From Chloroflexota bacterium (GTDB lineage Bacteria; Chloroflexota; Anaerolineae; UBA1429), in NCBI GenBank assembly GCA_012729455.1, contig JAAYDC010000001.1, forward strand, positions 1 through 64,000: DNA of 64,000 bases. Reading direction: 5' to 3'. The notes under the pieces are model-generated. The model was given only the letters and a program-made list of their open reading frames with translations, searched no databases and was not told the DNA's origin. Position numbers and translations under genes: made by a program. Of the stretch, positions 8,567-17,668 are shown piece by piece (the stretch's first letter is position 1; each line of letters starts with the position of its first letter).

Positions 8567-9763
8567 ATGGTAGAAAGCAAGTTCCTGCCCCTGGATGGCG
8601 CTACATCGGTTTCGCAAGCGATGCGCCAGATTAACCCAGACGTCGTGGCGGCATACCCCATCACCCCGCAGACGGCTGTGGTACAAAACTTTTCACAATA
8701 TGTCGCCGATGGCATTGTCAACACCGAGTTTATCCCGGTCGAGAGCGAGCACGCCGCCATGAGCGCCTGTGTGGGTGCTTCGGCTGCCGGCGGGCGCGTG
8801 ATGACCGCGACTGCTGCTAACGGTTTAGCGCTGATGTGGGAGATGCTCTACATCGCCGCAGGCATGAGGTTGCCGATTGTGCTGACGGTGGTCAACCGCG
8901 CACTTTCCAGCCCGCTGAACATCCACTGCGACCACTCGGATGCGATGGGCGCGCGCGATTCCGGATGGATCCAGATCTATGCCGAAACCGGCCAGGAAGC
9001 CTACGACAATACGATCCAGGCAATCCGCATTGCTGAGCATCCCGACCTGCTGCTGCCGGTGATGAGCTGCCAGGATGGCTTTATCACGGGTCACGGCGTC
9101 GAGCGCGTCGGCATCCTGCCGGATTCCGACATCAAGGATTTCGTCGGTGAATACAAGCCGCGCTATGCCCTACTCAACATCGACGAACCCGTCACCTTTG
9201 GCGCGTGGGATTTCACCGACTATTACTTTGAGCACAAACGGCAGCAAAGTGAAGTAATCAACAACTCCCTGCCGATTATCGAGAGCGTCTTCAAGGAATA
9301 CGAAAAGCTCTCTGGTCGCCCGCAACCCGTGCTGGATATGTGGGGTATGGATGACGCCGAGTATGCCATCATCGTGCTGAGCTCTACGGCCGGCACCAGC
9401 CGCGCTGTTGCGCGCCGCTGGCGTGAAAAGGGCGTCAAGGTGGGGGTGGTCAAACCGCGCCTCTACCGCCCCTTCCCCGAGCAATACCTGTTGGAAGCTA
9501 TTAAAAACTGCAAGGCCGTGGCTGTGCTCGACCGCGCCATTTCCTTTGGTGCGCCGCTGAGCCAGGGCCCGCTCTTTACCGATACGACCGCTGCGCTTTA
9601 CAATGCCGGCATTAGCGGTCTGCCTGTGGTCAACTATATCTTTGGCCTGGGCGGCCGTGATATCCTGCCCGACCACATTGGGTCAGTCTTTAGCGACCTG
9701 CAGAAAATCGCCAGCGACGGTCAGCGCGGGACGATGGTCCGCTATCTTGGGCTGCGCGAGTGA
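8567..9763 (+). CDS. porA: 2-oxoacid:ferredoxin oxidoreductase, alpha subunit
   Basis: The 398-residue alpha subunit combines the pyrimidine-binding domain (AAYPITPQT near residue 30, PVESEHAAMSACVGASAAG near 60) with the transketolase-C-like domain (VLDMWGMDDAEYAIIVLSSTAG near 260). Substrate-contacting YPITPQT is conserved. Pyruvate is the likely substrate, but 2-oxoisovalerate cannot be excluded from sequence alone. Start ATG 8567 has TTGGAGG immediately upstream; the reading frame extends back to 8399 only because it overlaps porD. Confidence 0.9.
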   Translation: MVESKFLPLDGATSVSQAMRQINPDVVAAYPITPQTAVVQNFSQYVADGIVNTEFIPVESEHAAMSACVGASAAGGRVMTATAANGLALMWEMLYIAAGMRLPIVLTVVNRALSSPLNIHCDHSDAMGARDSGWIQIYAETGQEAYDNTIQAIRIAEHPDLLLPVMSCQDGFITGHGVERVGILPDSDIKDFVGEYKPRYALLNIDEPVTFGAWDFTDYYFEHKRQQSEVINNSLPIIESVFKEYEKLSGRPQPVLDMWGMDDAEYAIIVLSSTAGTSRAVARRWREKGVKVGVVKPRLYRPFPEQYLLEAIKNCKAVAVLDRAISFGAPLSQGPLFTDTTAALYNAGISGLPVVNYIFGLGGRDILPDHIGSVFSDLQKIASDGQRGTMVRYLGLRE

Positions 9764-9775
9764 CGAGGAGATAAC

Positions 9776-10720
9776 ATGACAGAAAGAATTCGCATCAGTC
9801 TGAAGGATATCGTCAACAACGAAGAGCGCATGGCTTCCGGCCACCGCCTGTGCGGCGGCTGCGGTGAGCCAACTGTAATGCGCATGATCCTGCACGCGGT
9901 GGAAGGGCCTGTTGTCGTCTCGACAGCCACCGGCTGTCTGGAGGTCTCGACCACGGTTTACCCCACCACAGCCTGGCGCTTGCCCTGGATTCACTCGGCC
10001 TTTGAAAACGCCGCTACCACCATCTCGGGCGTAGAGGCTGCCTATCTGGCGCTCAAGCGTTCCGGCAAGATCCCTGCCGACCAGGATATCAAGTTCCTGG
10101 CGGTGGGCGGAGATGGCGCCAGCTACGACATTGGCTTTCAGTGGATTTCGGGCGCGCTCGAACGCGGCCACAAATTCGTTTATGTGTGCCTGAATAACGA
10201 AGCTTATATGAATACCGGTATCCAGCGCTCTGGGGCAACCCCGCTGGGCGCCAACACCACCACCAGCCCGGTCGGTGACGTGTTGCAGGGCAAAACCCAA
10301 TGGCGTAAGCCCTTTACGCGCATCATGGCAGCGCACGATATACCGTATGTGGCGCAAGCCTCGCCGCACAACTATCGTGACCTGATGATGAAGGCAAAAA
10401 AAGCCTTTGCTGCAGATGGCCCCGCCGTGTTGAACGTGCTGGCGCCCTGCCCGCGTGGCTGGCGCACCGAAAGCGACCAGACCATGGCACTGACCAAACT
10501 GGCCGCCGATACATGCTACTGGCCTCTCTATGAAGTCGACCGTGGCAAGACGATCGTCAACTACAAACCGCGTGAAAAGCAGCCGGTGAGCGAGTGGCTC
10601 AAGGCGCAAGGACGCTTCCGCCATCTCTTCCGCCCAGCCAACGCCGGCATCGTCGAAGAGGTCCAGGAACACATCGACCGCGAATGGGAACGGCTCCTCA
10701 AGGAAGAGGCCGCCGGTTAA
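9776..10720 (+). CDS. porB: 2-oxoacid:ferredoxin oxidoreductase, beta subunit (TPP-binding)
   Basis: This 314-residue subunit holds thiamine diphosphate and a 4Fe-4S cluster. The GDG-N diphosphate motif is GGDGASYDIGFQ (about residues 110-121) followed by NNEAYMNTGIQRSGATP (about 141-157). LCGGCGEP near 25 and the later TATGC and APCPRGW supply cluster cysteines, as in other Por beta subunits. It starts 13 bases after porA with GAGGAG before ATG, and the operon ends at the strong terminator at 10726-10757. The complex links acetyl-CoA and pyruvate to ferredoxin, typical of anaerobic metabolism. Confidence 0.93.
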   Translation: MTERIRISLKDIVNNEERMASGHRLCGGCGEPTVMRMILHAVEGPVVVSTATGCLEVSTTVYPTTAWRLPWIHSAFENAATTISGVEAAYLALKRSGKIPADQDIKFLAVGGDGASYDIGFQWISGALERGHKFVYVCLNNEAYMNTGIQRSGATPLGANTTTSPVGDVLQGKTQWRKPFTRIMAAHDIPYVAQASPHNYRDLMMKAKKAFAADGPAVLNVLAPCPRGWRTESDQTMALTKLAADTCYWPLYEVDRGKTIVNYKPREKQPVSEWLKAQGRFRHLFRPANAGIVEEVQEHIDREWERLLKEEAAG

Positions 10721-10725
10721 GGATC

Positions 10726-10757
10726 AGAGCCCTCCCCAGTAGGAGGGCTCTTTTTTG
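10726..10757 (+). terminator. terminator of the por operon
   Basis: Perfect ten-base stem AGAGCCCTCC / GGAGGGCTCT around a six-base loop, followed by six T. It is a textbook intrinsic terminator starting six bases after the porB stop. Confidence 0.92.
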
Positions 10758-10793
10758 CGTCTATGCTATATTCGAGGCGGAGGGTTGAGCCTG

Positions 10794-11456
10794 ATGTCGT
10801 ATTCTAAAAACGTGCATGTGTCGCAGCACCCGCTGGTGCGACACAAGCTGTCGCTCTTGCGCGATACTGCCACCGAGCCGAAAAAGTTCCGCGAACTGAT
10901 CCGCGAGATCTCCATGCTGTTGGGCTATGAGGCCACCAACGACCTTCTGACGATCGAAACCGATGTGCGCACCCCGCTGGCAATTGCCAAGGGCTGCGAG
11001 CTGGCCGACCGCATAGGCCTGGTGCCGATTCTGCGGGCGGGCCTGGGCATGGTCGAGGGTATCTGGGAGCTGATGCCGGGTGCCGAAGTTTGGCACATCG
11101 GCCTTTACCGCGACCACAACACCCTGCAGCCCGTGCAGTATTACAACAAGCTGCCCGTTACCCCCACCGTACAGGTTTGCCTGGTGCTAGATCCGATGCT
11201 CGCTACTGGCGGCTCAGCTGTTGCAACCATCGATATCCTGAAAAAGTGGGGCGCCAAACGCATCAAATTCGTGGGGATCATCGCCGCGCCCGAGGGCATC
11301 AAACTGCTGAGTGAGGCGCACCCGGATGTCGATATCTACCTGAGCGCCGTGGATGACCACCTGACACCGCACCCCATTGCCGAAAGCGACCCGCCGCAAG
11401 GTTACATCGTTCCTGGTTTAGGGGATGCCGGCGATCGTCAGTTTGGTACTGGCTGA
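10794..11456 (+). CDS. upp: uracil phosphoribosyltransferase
   Basis: 220 residues, converting uracil and PRPP to UMP. Visible motifs: [18 protein letters not shown] at the N-terminus, RAGLGMVEG near 80, the PRPP loop [13 protein letters not shown] near 130 and the uracil-binding [16 protein letters not shown] at the C-terminus. A short insertion ([15 protein letters not shown]) precedes this last motif compared with the common form. The start is ATG 10794; an alternative TTG six bases upstream also lies downstream of GGAGGG. The gene follows the por terminator and so has its own promoter or is read through. Confidence 0.92.
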   Translation: MSYSKNVHVSQHPLVRHKLSLLRDTATEPKKFRELIREISMLLGYEATNDLLTIETDVRTPLAIAKGCELADRIGLVPILRAGLGMVEGIWELMPGAEVWHIGLYRDHNTLQPVQYYNKLPVTPTVQVCLVLDPMLATGGSAVATIDILKKWGAKRIKFVGIIAAPEGIKLLSEAHPDVDIYLSAVDDHLTPHPIAESDPPQGYIVPGLGDAGDRQFGTG

Positions 11457-11483
11457 ACTATAATTTAATGCGGTGAGGATCAA

Positions 11484-12524
11484 ATGCCCGCCGAGTTTTA
11501 TTATTATGTAATCTTTTTCGCGCTTGCCTTTGGCTTGACGGCGTTGATCACCCCATGGGTGGTTAAGCTGGGGCAACGCTTGGACATCGTGGCGGTGCCA
11601 GGCGGCCGGCGTGTGCATCGCGGGCGCATCACACGCATCGGCGGTCTGGCGCTTTACCCGCCCTTTGTGATCGCCTGCTTGGGCACCCTGTTTTTGCCCC
11701 GCCAGGATCCACTCGAGACCACCCGTATCCTCGGCATGCTGGCGGGGGTCACAGTTGTTTTTGTGATGGGTATGCTCGACGACAAATACCGCCTGCCGCC
11801 TTGGGCGCAATCGTTGGCGCTGGTGATCGCGGTGGTGATCGCTCTGATGACCAAGGTCTTTATCGAGCTCTATAACGACCCGTTTACCAACCAGTTGGTA
11901 AAACTCGACTGGATCCTGGCGATCCCGATCACCGCGTTTTGGTTGATCGGCATGTCGTCAACGGTCAATTTTCTGGACGGCCTGGATGGCCTGGCCACTG
12001 GTGTGGTTGGCATCAGCGCGGTGGTGCTTTTTATCCATATGTTGCGCCTGGAGCAATACAGCGTGGCGGTGCTGCCGCTCATACTGCTGGGCTGCTGTGC
12101 AGGCTTTTTGATCTATAACTTTACGCCGGCACGCATCTTTTTAGGGGGCGGTGCCTACCAGCTGGGCTTCACTCTGGGGGCGCTGGCGATCATCTCGGGT
12201 GCAAAGGTTGCCACGGTGCTGTTGGTGGTGTGGCTGCCAGTCATGGATGTGGTATGGTTGATCTATTCGCGCTGGCGGCGCCACCAGCCCGTCAACCTGG
12301 GCGACCGCGGCCACCTTCATATGCGCCTGCAGGATCTTGGCTGGCCCACCAGCCGAATCGTGCTGATGTATTACGGCGTGACAGCAATCCTGGGCGCAGC
12401 GGCGCTCCTGATCTCGTCGCGCCTGCTGAAACTGGCTGTGTTGGGCAGCCTGGGGATCGCCATCCTGATCGCACTGGCGTTTCTGGCGCACAAAACCGGC
12501 GACGTCACTCCCACTGGCGACTAG
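11484..12524 (+). CDS. WecA/TagO/MraY-type polyprenyl-phosphate sugar-1-phosphate transferase
   Basis: 346 residues with about ten membrane helices. Family motifs present are GMLDDKYRLPP (about residues 95-105, catalytic Asp pair), NFLDGLDGLATG (about 161-172) and GDRGHLHMRL (about 272-281). Such enzymes move HexNAc-1-phosphate from a UDP-sugar to undecaprenyl phosphate to start cell-wall polymer or glycan synthesis. The segment that normally reads FMGDSGS is FLGGGAYQLGF here, so a conserved acidic residue is missing and the loop is one residue shorter. Overall membrane layout and the other motifs are intact. It is located 27 bases after upp and ends two bases before the convergent mobB. Confidence 0.8.
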   Translation: MPAEFYYYVIFFALAFGLTALITPWVVKLGQRLDIVAVPGGRRVHRGRITRIGGLALYPPFVIACLGTLFLPRQDPLETTRILGMLAGVTVVFVMGMLDDKYRLPPWAQSLALVIAVVIALMTKVFIELYNDPFTNQLVKLDWILAIPITAFWLIGMSSTVNFLDGLDGLATGVVGISAVVLFIHMLRLEQYSVAVLPLILLGCCAGFLIYNFTPARIFLGGGAYQLGFTLGALAIISGAKVATVLLVVWLPVMDVVWLIYSRWRRHQPVNLGDRGHLHMRLQDLGWPTSRIVLMYYGVTAILGAAALLISSRLLKLAVLGSLGIAILIALAFLAHKTGDVTPTGD

Positions 12525-12525
12525 C

Positions 12526-13026
12526 TTAGCGCCAAGGGCGCACGAGCACGCCGCGGGCGTATAAAAGGTCAGCTGCCCCGCGATAGTCGCCACTTGCGAG
12601 CACGGTATAGCCACGCGTTTCATCGGGTAGCTCACGCACCACAGCAGCCAGCAGCTGGTCGCGCGGCGAAACCGGCTCGCCCTTGACCAGCACCTCAAAG
12701 CGCGGCAGCGGTACGCTGCGATAACCTTCGACGACAATCACCCCAGTCGATGGTGGCACCCGGGCTGCCAGCTCCCACAGGTTGGGCTCTGGCGGTTGTG
12801 GCAGCAGGATCGCGCTGCCATACGGCCCGGCAATCGCCACAAAGGCACAGCCTGCTTCACTGTAAAGCGCTGTATCGGTGCCGGAGTGGTCCAGCTGCAG
12901 CGGCTGGCTGGTGTGCTTGACGACCGCCACCGAAAAGCCATCCGCCCGCAGCTCTCGGATCAAGCCCAACGCAAAAGTGGTTTTTCCAGCCTGATGCTCC
13001 CCGCCGATGCCTACTACTGGGATCAT
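12526..13026 (-). CDS. mobB: molybdopterin-guanine dinucleotide biosynthesis adaptor MobB
   Basis: A 166-residue P-loop protein: VVGIGGEHQAGKTTFALGLI (Walker A, residues 4-23), VAVVKHTSQP near 34 and DHSGTDTALYSEAGC near 46, all characteristic of MobB, which binds GTP and assists MobA in attaching GMP to molybdopterin. ATG overlaps the TGA of the upstream sialidase-like gene by the ATGA arrangement, so translation is probably coupled. MobA and other molybdopterin genes are not in the window. Its presence implies at least one molybdenum enzyme in the organism. Confidence 0.82.
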   Translation of the reverse strand: MIPVVGIGGEHQAGKTTFALGLIRELRADGFSVAVVKHTSQPLQLDHSGTDTALYSEAGCAFVAIAGPYGSAILLPQPPEPNLWELAARVPPSTGVIVVEGYRSVPLPRFEVLVKGEPVSPRDQLLAAVVRELPDETRGYTVLASGDYRGAADLLYARGVLVRPWR

Positions 13027-14117
13027 GGCGTGGTTACCTCAGCCTGGTAAAGGTCTGTGCCGTTGGACTCAAAGATCAGGCGGAAAGTGCGGCCGACTGT
13101 TGTCAGATTGCCGGTATCGCTGGGGTTACACATCGTCCAATAAGGGAACGACATATCGGTGCGTTCCGGGTTAAAAGGCGTCGATTCGCCAAAACTGACA
13201 GGATCGTCGCTAAAGGCAATCTGAAGACTGCCCTTACCGGCGCGCCACAGCGGACCGTTATAGCTCGAGAGCAGATACTTGTTGAGGTACTCGGAATATA
13301 CCACGCAGGGCTCGCAGGCGTTGCGGCACACGGGTGTTTCCTGACCGAGGTTGCCCGGCTCGCTGAAGGCGCCATTATAGAATTTGGTCCAGCTGCCAGA
13401 AACACCATTGCTCGCTTTGGGCGCGCGGGCGGCGTAAATGTGGCTGCCGCCATGGCCGCTCTTGGTGTAATAGATGTAGAGGAAATCCTCCTTGTCGTCG
13501 ACATAGAGGGTCATATCGCCTGCGCCAAGGGTAAAAGCATTCGGATCCTGCCCACCCGTCAAGTTCTCCTCGGGGTGAAAGGCAGTCGTCCAGCATGGCT
13601 CAGGCGAGCTGATGATCCAGCCGCCAAAATCCCAGGTGCGGCCATAGTCATGCGAGATGATCACCCCCAAGTGGCGAAAGTCGGGCTCGCCTTCTCTAAA
13701 GCCGTGCGCGGTGTACGAGGTCTTGCCGGCGCCCCAGCCAGTCTCGTTGTGGATATAGGCGTAAAAGGTGTCGTCAGCATGGTCGATCCACAACCCCATT
13801 GCCCACAACCCGCCGCGTGCCAGCACGCCTTCGGGGTAGCTGGCGCCGTTGAAAGCATAACCGGCGGCTCCCAGGTTAAAGTTAAAGCGCACATGCCCGA
13901 GCTTGCATAGGTCGTCGACGGAACGGCCGCTCCAAAGCGTTATGCCGCCTATGCGTGTATGTCCAAAGAGCACCCACAGCTTGCCGCTGCGATCGCGCCC
14001 CATGGCGATCATCGAATCGTGGCAAACCCCGTTGGCATTCGTCCAGGGGGTAGTGCGGATCTCGCTGATCTGCCAGCCTTGCTGCACGAGTGAAGGTCCG
14101 GACATGTGCTCTTTCAT
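13023..14117 (-). CDS. sialidase-like beta-propeller protein of unknown substrate
   Basis: A 364-residue protein whose repeats resemble sialidase/GH43-type propellers: VIISHDYGRTWDFGG (an Asp-box-like S-x-D-x-G-x-T-W), EEFLYIYYTKSG-like blades near 215 and YLLSSYNGP near 295. No signal peptide is visible, so a cytoplasmic role is likely. No complete catalytic set could be assigned by eye, so this may be a glycosidase, a phosphorylase-like propeller or a lectin. ATG 14117 has AGGAG five bases upstream; an earlier in-frame start at 14162 lies inside the upstream gene. It lies eight bases after the URO-D-like gene and overlaps mobB, making a three-gene operon. Confidence 0.5.
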   Translation of the reverse strand: MKEHMSGPSLVQQGWQISEIRTTPWTNANGVCHDSMIAMGRDRSGKLWVLFGHTRIGGITLWSGRSVDDLCKLGHVRFNFNLGAAGYAFNGASYPEGVLARGGLWAMGLWIDHADDTFYAYIHNETGWGAGKTSYTAHGFREGEPDFRHLGVIISHDYGRTWDFGGWIISSPEPCWTTAFHPEENLTGGQDPNAFTLGAGDMTLYVDDKEDFLYIYYTKSGHGGSHIYAARAPKASNGVSGSWTKFYNGAFSEPGNLGQETPVCRNACEPCVVYSEYLNKYLLSSYNGPLWRAGKGSLQIAFSDDPVSFGESTPFNPERTDMSFPYWTMCNPSDTGNLTTVGRTFRLIFESNGTDLYQAEVTTP

Positions 14118-14125
14118 CTTGGCTC

Positions 14126-15343
14126 CTATTCGTTGACCACTTGTTGGGCGATGGTGCTCCACATGCTAAAGCGCTCGGGGTGGTTTTCGCAGGTATGCGT
14201 ATCCTTCAGAATCATTTCCAGCGTGCAGCCATTGCTGCAGGCTGCCTTTACCGCCATCTGCAGGTTGGCACGCACAGCTGCCTCGTCAAAGGTGCCCACC
14301 AGTTGAGCAGGATGCGGCTTCCACGAGACGATCGCGCGCGGACCGATAATTTCGCAGCAGCGCACCACGTCCGCAAAGGGCGAGATCGAGATGCGGCGGA
14401 TGTTCGGGATGGCCAGCACGTCCTCAAGCTTGTTGGTGAGGTCCTCGCAGCAGCCGTAGCCCGTCAGGCCAAAGGGCTCCAGCAGGCGCTTTTCGTACGC
14501 GAGGATGAACTCGGCGTGCATCTCTGGCGAGACCTCGGCCATCTCCTGCGCCTCCGCAGAAGCCCACATGTCAGCCAGACGCACCTCGCCGCTGTAACCC
14601 GGCGCTGGCAGCTGGTTGGTCCAGCCGTTGCCGCCCGAGGAGTGGTAGGTGTTGTCGTTGTTGAGCTCGAGCAGGCCCAACTGTTGGTACTGTTCGATGA
14701 TGCCGCGGTTGCCAGCTTCGAGGATCGACATGGCGCGGTGCAGCATGGCGGGGTCGTCGTACATGTCCCACATCACCTGGTCGAGCCCGCGCAGCTGGCA
14801 GTAGAGGTTCATCAAATGAAACGAAATGTGGCTGACACCGCGTTGGCGCACATCCAGCAGCACACCATAACGCTCCTGGGCGTGCGCCAGGGCTGCGTCG
14901 CTGGCAGCCTCGTCGACGCTGACCTGCGGTGCAGTGAGCTTGTCCAGATCCGCCTCGCTCTTGATTACCGGATCAAAGCCCCACGCGCCGGTCTCCTGCG
15001 GACTGGCAGTGTGCTGTATGTTCAGCCCCCAGCTGCTGTGGTTGACCGACTTTGGCACATTCCAGAGTGCTTCGTGCACTGTATCGTCGTAAATATGATC
15101 ATAGGCATAGATGCGCGCGCGCAAACTCCACTCTTCGGCGCGCGCGCGTTCGTCCTCACATTCCAGGACGCTATTGGGTAATAACTCGCGCCAGGCCCCT
15201 TCGGGGAATACCAATATCATAGCGCGGCCGGGCTGCAAATCGTTGTGAGCAGCCCATTGCTGCTTGCGCTGAGTCATGCGTTCATCAGCACCGATTTCGG
15301 CGACGCGTTTGGCAAGATCCTGCAGGATAGCTTCGTCGTTCAT
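14126..15343 (-). CDS. uroporphyrinogen decarboxylase-like (URO-D superfamily) protein
   Basis: A 405-residue TIM-barrel protein of the URO-D superfamily: SHISFHLMNLYCQLRGLDQVMWDM near the middle, YGCCEDLTNKL near 295 and ISISPFADV near 320. The C-terminal stretch LEMILKDTHTCENHPERF carries a His-x-Cys pair. Members outside heme synthesis are mostly corrinoid-type methyltransferases or uncharacterised. No hemE context exists here. It is next to a sialidase-like gene and a Gfo/Idh/MocA gene, so a role with methylated or modified sugars is possible but unproven. No clear ribosome site precedes ATG 15343. A second, broken member lies at 43837-44936. Confidence 0.65.
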   Translation of the reverse strand: MNDEAILQDLAKRVAEIGADERMTQRKQQWAAHNDLQPGRAMILVFPEGAWRELLPNSVLECEDERARAEEWSLRARIYAYDHIYDDTVHEALWNVPKSVNHSSWGLNIQHTASPQETGAWGFDPVIKSEADLDKLTAPQVSVDEAASDAALAHAQERYGVLLDVRQRGVSHISFHLMNLYCQLRGLDQVMWDMYDDPAMLHRAMSILEAGNRGIIEQYQQLGLLELNNDNTYHSSGGNGWTNQLPAPGYSGEVRLADMWASAEAQEMAEVSPEMHAEFILAYEKRLLEPFGLTGYGCCEDLTNKLEDVLAIPNIRRISISPFADVVRCCEIIGPRAIVSWKPHPAQLVGTFDEAAVRANLQMAVKAACSNGCTLEMILKDTHTCENHPERFSMWSTIAQQVVNE

Positions 15344-15481
15344 TTAGTTATACTCACTATCTTATATCCGGTGATGTACTCAACTTTTCCTTAACCTTCT
15401 GGGGCATTATGGCACAACCTAATACGGATGACAACCGCTCCGGATCCTGCTACAATCCGGGTAACTGGTCACGGAGGCAAG

Positions 15482-16516
15482 ATGGATAAGCTACGTATCG
15501 CTATTGTGGGCTTTCGGCATGGACACATATACGACCTGCTCAAGCGCGTTCAGCAACATCCTGATATTGAACTGATAGCGTGTTGTGAGGAAGACCTCGC
15601 CACACGCCAGGCATTGGCGGCTGCTGGCGAAGTGCGCATTACCCACGCCGACTATCTGCAGATGCTTGACGAGGTGGAGCTGGATGCCATCGGTATCGGC
15701 GACTACTTTGGCAAACGCGGTGCGTTGGCGATCGCTGCCCTGGAACGCGGCAAGCACATCATCGCCGATAAACCGCTGGCTACCCGGATTGCTGAGGTCG
15801 AACGCATCATTGAGCTGTCGGCACATAACCGTCTGTGCGTGGGATGCATGCTCGATTTGCGCGATAATGGCACCTTTCGGCACCTGCGCGAGGTGGTGCG
15901 CAGCGGCCAGCTCGGGGAGGTCAAAGCGATCTCATTCAATGGCCAACACCCGCTCAACGCCGCATCCCGCCCGGCGTGGTATTTTGAAAATGGCAAGCAT
16001 GGCGGCACGATCAACGATATCGGCATTCATGCCTTTGACGTGCTGCCGTGGATTACCAGTCTAGATTGGGAGCACGTGGGTTGTGCGCGCGTCTGGGCGG
16101 CGCACCCTCAGGTGCCCGATTTTGCCGGTGCAGGCCAGGTTCTGCTCACGATGTCGAATGGCTGCGGAGTCATCGGGGATGTCTCGTACCTCACGCCGGA
16201 TAGTTTTGCCTACCGCAACCCGCAATACTGGCGAATAACAATCTGGGGCGAGTCAGGGATAGCCGAAACCTCGATCAACACGCCAGAGATCAGTCTGGCG
16301 TTGGCGGGCGAGAACCAGCTGCGGAGCCTGCCGCCGGCTGAGGCGAATCCCGGCGGTTATCTGGAGGCTTTTCTGCACGACATCGCCGGCAGCAGCCAAC
16401 CCGGCGAACTCGACACCGCCCAGGTATTGGCAGCCGCCCTGGTGGGCGTGCGCGTTCAGTATGCAGCCGACGCGGGTCTGCCGGGTTACTCGCTGCAGAG
16501 CAGCCTATTGCGCTAG
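15482..16516 (+). CDS. Gfo/Idh/MocA family NAD(P)-dependent oxidoreductase
   Basis: 344 residues: N-terminal Rossmann fold (LRIAIVGFRHGHIYDLL, residues 4-20), the conserved DKPLA motif near residue 99 and a C-terminal domain with GGTINDIGIHAFDVLPW near 176, whose Asp and His are the usual catalytic or substrate-binding positions. Members oxidise sugars, inositols or sugar acids. ACGGAGG stands before ATG 15482; the upstream in-frame ATG at 15428 lacks a ribosome site. It is divergent from the URO-D-like gene, with a shared AT-rich intergenic region of about 140 bases that should hold both promoters. Confidence 0.85.
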   Translation: MDKLRIAIVGFRHGHIYDLLKRVQQHPDIELIACCEEDLATRQALAAAGEVRITHADYLQMLDEVELDAIGIGDYFGKRGALAIAALERGKHIIADKPLATRIAEVERIIELSAHNRLCVGCMLDLRDNGTFRHLREVVRSGQLGEVKAISFNGQHPLNAASRPAWYFENGKHGGTINDIGIHAFDVLPWITSLDWEHVGCARVWAAHPQVPDFAGAGQVLLTMSNGCGVIGDVSYLTPDSFAYRNPQYWRITIWGESGIAETSINTPEISLALAGENQLRSLPPAEANPGGYLEAFLHDIAGSSQPGELDTAQVLAAALVGVRVQYAADAGLPGYSLQSSLLR

Positions 16517-16530
16517 AGGCTGCTGGCTGT

Positions 16531-17568
16531 TTAGAGCACGCTGGCCAGCAACTGACTGACCAGTGCCTCAAAGGCCTCCGAGCGGTACGTTTCGAGCGCA
16601 CCGCTATCGCCCAGCGCGGCAATGCTTGCGTCGATCGGCAGCTGGCCGAGGAGCTGCGTATCGAGATCGTGCGCGAGTTCGGCAGCGTGCGAAGGGCCAA
16701 AGACCTCCAGGCGCTCTCCGCACTTGCACTGAGCATAGCTCATATTTTCAATAATCCCCGCTATCGGGATGTTCAGCTGGGCGGCCATCGAGGCGGCCTT
16801 ACGTACTACCATACCCGAGAGGCTCTGCGGGGAGGTCACCAGCACAACGGCATTCAACGGTAGCGACTGCATGACCGTCAGCGAGGCGTCCGACGTGCCG
16901 GGCGGCACGTCGACGATCAAATAATCCAACTCGCCCCACACCACATCGCCCCAAAACTGCTTGATGGCGCCGGCGATCAGTGGCCCGCGCCAGATAACTG
17001 CCTGGTTCGGATCTTCCAGCAGCAGGTTGATCGACATCAGTTTGATGCCGCTTGCTGTCTCGACCGGCAGGATGCCAAGCTCATTGGTGCGCGGATGCTG
17101 GAACTCGCTCAGCAGCATCTTGGGGATACTCGGTCCGGTGATATCGGCATCTAGCACACCCACGCTGTAGCCGTGGCGGCGCAAGTTCGTTGCCAATAGC
17201 ACGCTTACCGACGACTTGCCTACCCCGCCCTTGCCTGATGCGACCGCAATAACATGCTTGATGTAGTTGCTGGCCTCGGCCGAGCCGGCTTGCGGGGCGC
17301 CAAAAATTAGCTGTTTTTCTTGAGCGGTCATCTCGCGCACGGCAATCTGTACATCGCGAACGCCTTCCAGCGCCAGCAGCCGCTCGCGAGCGTCCTGCTG
17401 CATCTGGTTGCGCATCGGGCAAGCCATGGTCGTCAATGCCAGCGTAAAGTAGACAACCCCGTCCTCAATGCGGATATCGCGCGCCATTCCAAGTTCGAGG
17501 ATGCTTTTATGTAAATCCGGATCCATCACCTGATTCAGGGCTGTCCGGATCGAATTGAGTGAAGCCAT
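16531..17568 (-). CDS. mrp: Mrp/ApbC family iron-sulfur cluster carrier ATPase
   Basis: 345 residues: an N-terminal DUF59/MIP18-like domain (residues 1-80), then a P-loop ATPase with the deviant Walker A SGKGGVGKSS near 104, DADITGPSIPKM near 132, the PPGTSD motif near 216 and the C-terminal CKC pair (AQCKCGE, about 277) that bridges a 4Fe-4S cluster in the dimer. It carries and transfers Fe-S clusters, fitting an organism with Por and homoaconitase. ATG 17568 is chosen over a TTG seven codons upstream. A TATAAT at 17610-17605 on the minus strand is a possible -10 element. It converges with the Gfo/Idh/MocA gene, 14 bases apart. Confidence 0.9.
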   Translation of the reverse strand: MASLNSIRTALNQVMDPDLHKSILELGMARDIRIEDGVVYFTLALTTMACPMRNQMQQDARERLLALEGVRDVQIAVREMTAQEKQLIFGAPQAGSAEASNYIKHVIAVASGKGGVGKSSVSVLLATNLRRHGYSVGVLDADITGPSIPKMLLSEFQHPRTNELGILPVETASGIKLMSINLLLEDPNQAVIWRGPLIAGAIKQFWGDVVWGELDYLIVDVPPGTSDASLTVMQSLPLNAVVLVTSPQSLSGMVVRKAASMAAQLNIPIAGIIENMSYAQCKCGERLEVFGPSHAAELAHDLDTQLLGQLPIDASIAALGDSGALETYRSEAFEALVSQLLASVL

Positions 17569-17615
17569 CTTTGAAACCCTACCTTTCAATCGGAATTACC
17601 GCCCATTATAACACA

Positions 17616-17652
17616 GCAGGCGCCCGACCCGAAAAGCGGATCAGGCGCCTGC
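17616..17652 (-). terminator. hairpin between the DUF4838 gene and mrp
   Basis: Perfect nine-base inverted repeat GCAGGCGCC / GGCGCCTGC with a 19-base interval, located 17 bases after the DUF4838 stop. Only a weak T-rich stretch follows, so termination may be partial. The TATAAT of mrp lies just beyond it. Confidence 0.5.
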
Positions 17653-17668
17653 TACGTATTATGGAGTC

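Noticed and set aside
14090-15181. 363-residue plus-strand reading frame opposite the URO-D-like gene
   Set aside because: No recognisable motif, and the opposite strand has a real protein family.
14126-15343. hemE, heme-pathway uroporphyrinogen decarboxylase
   Set aside because: No heme genes nearby, length and motifs differ from HemE, and the context is glycan-related.
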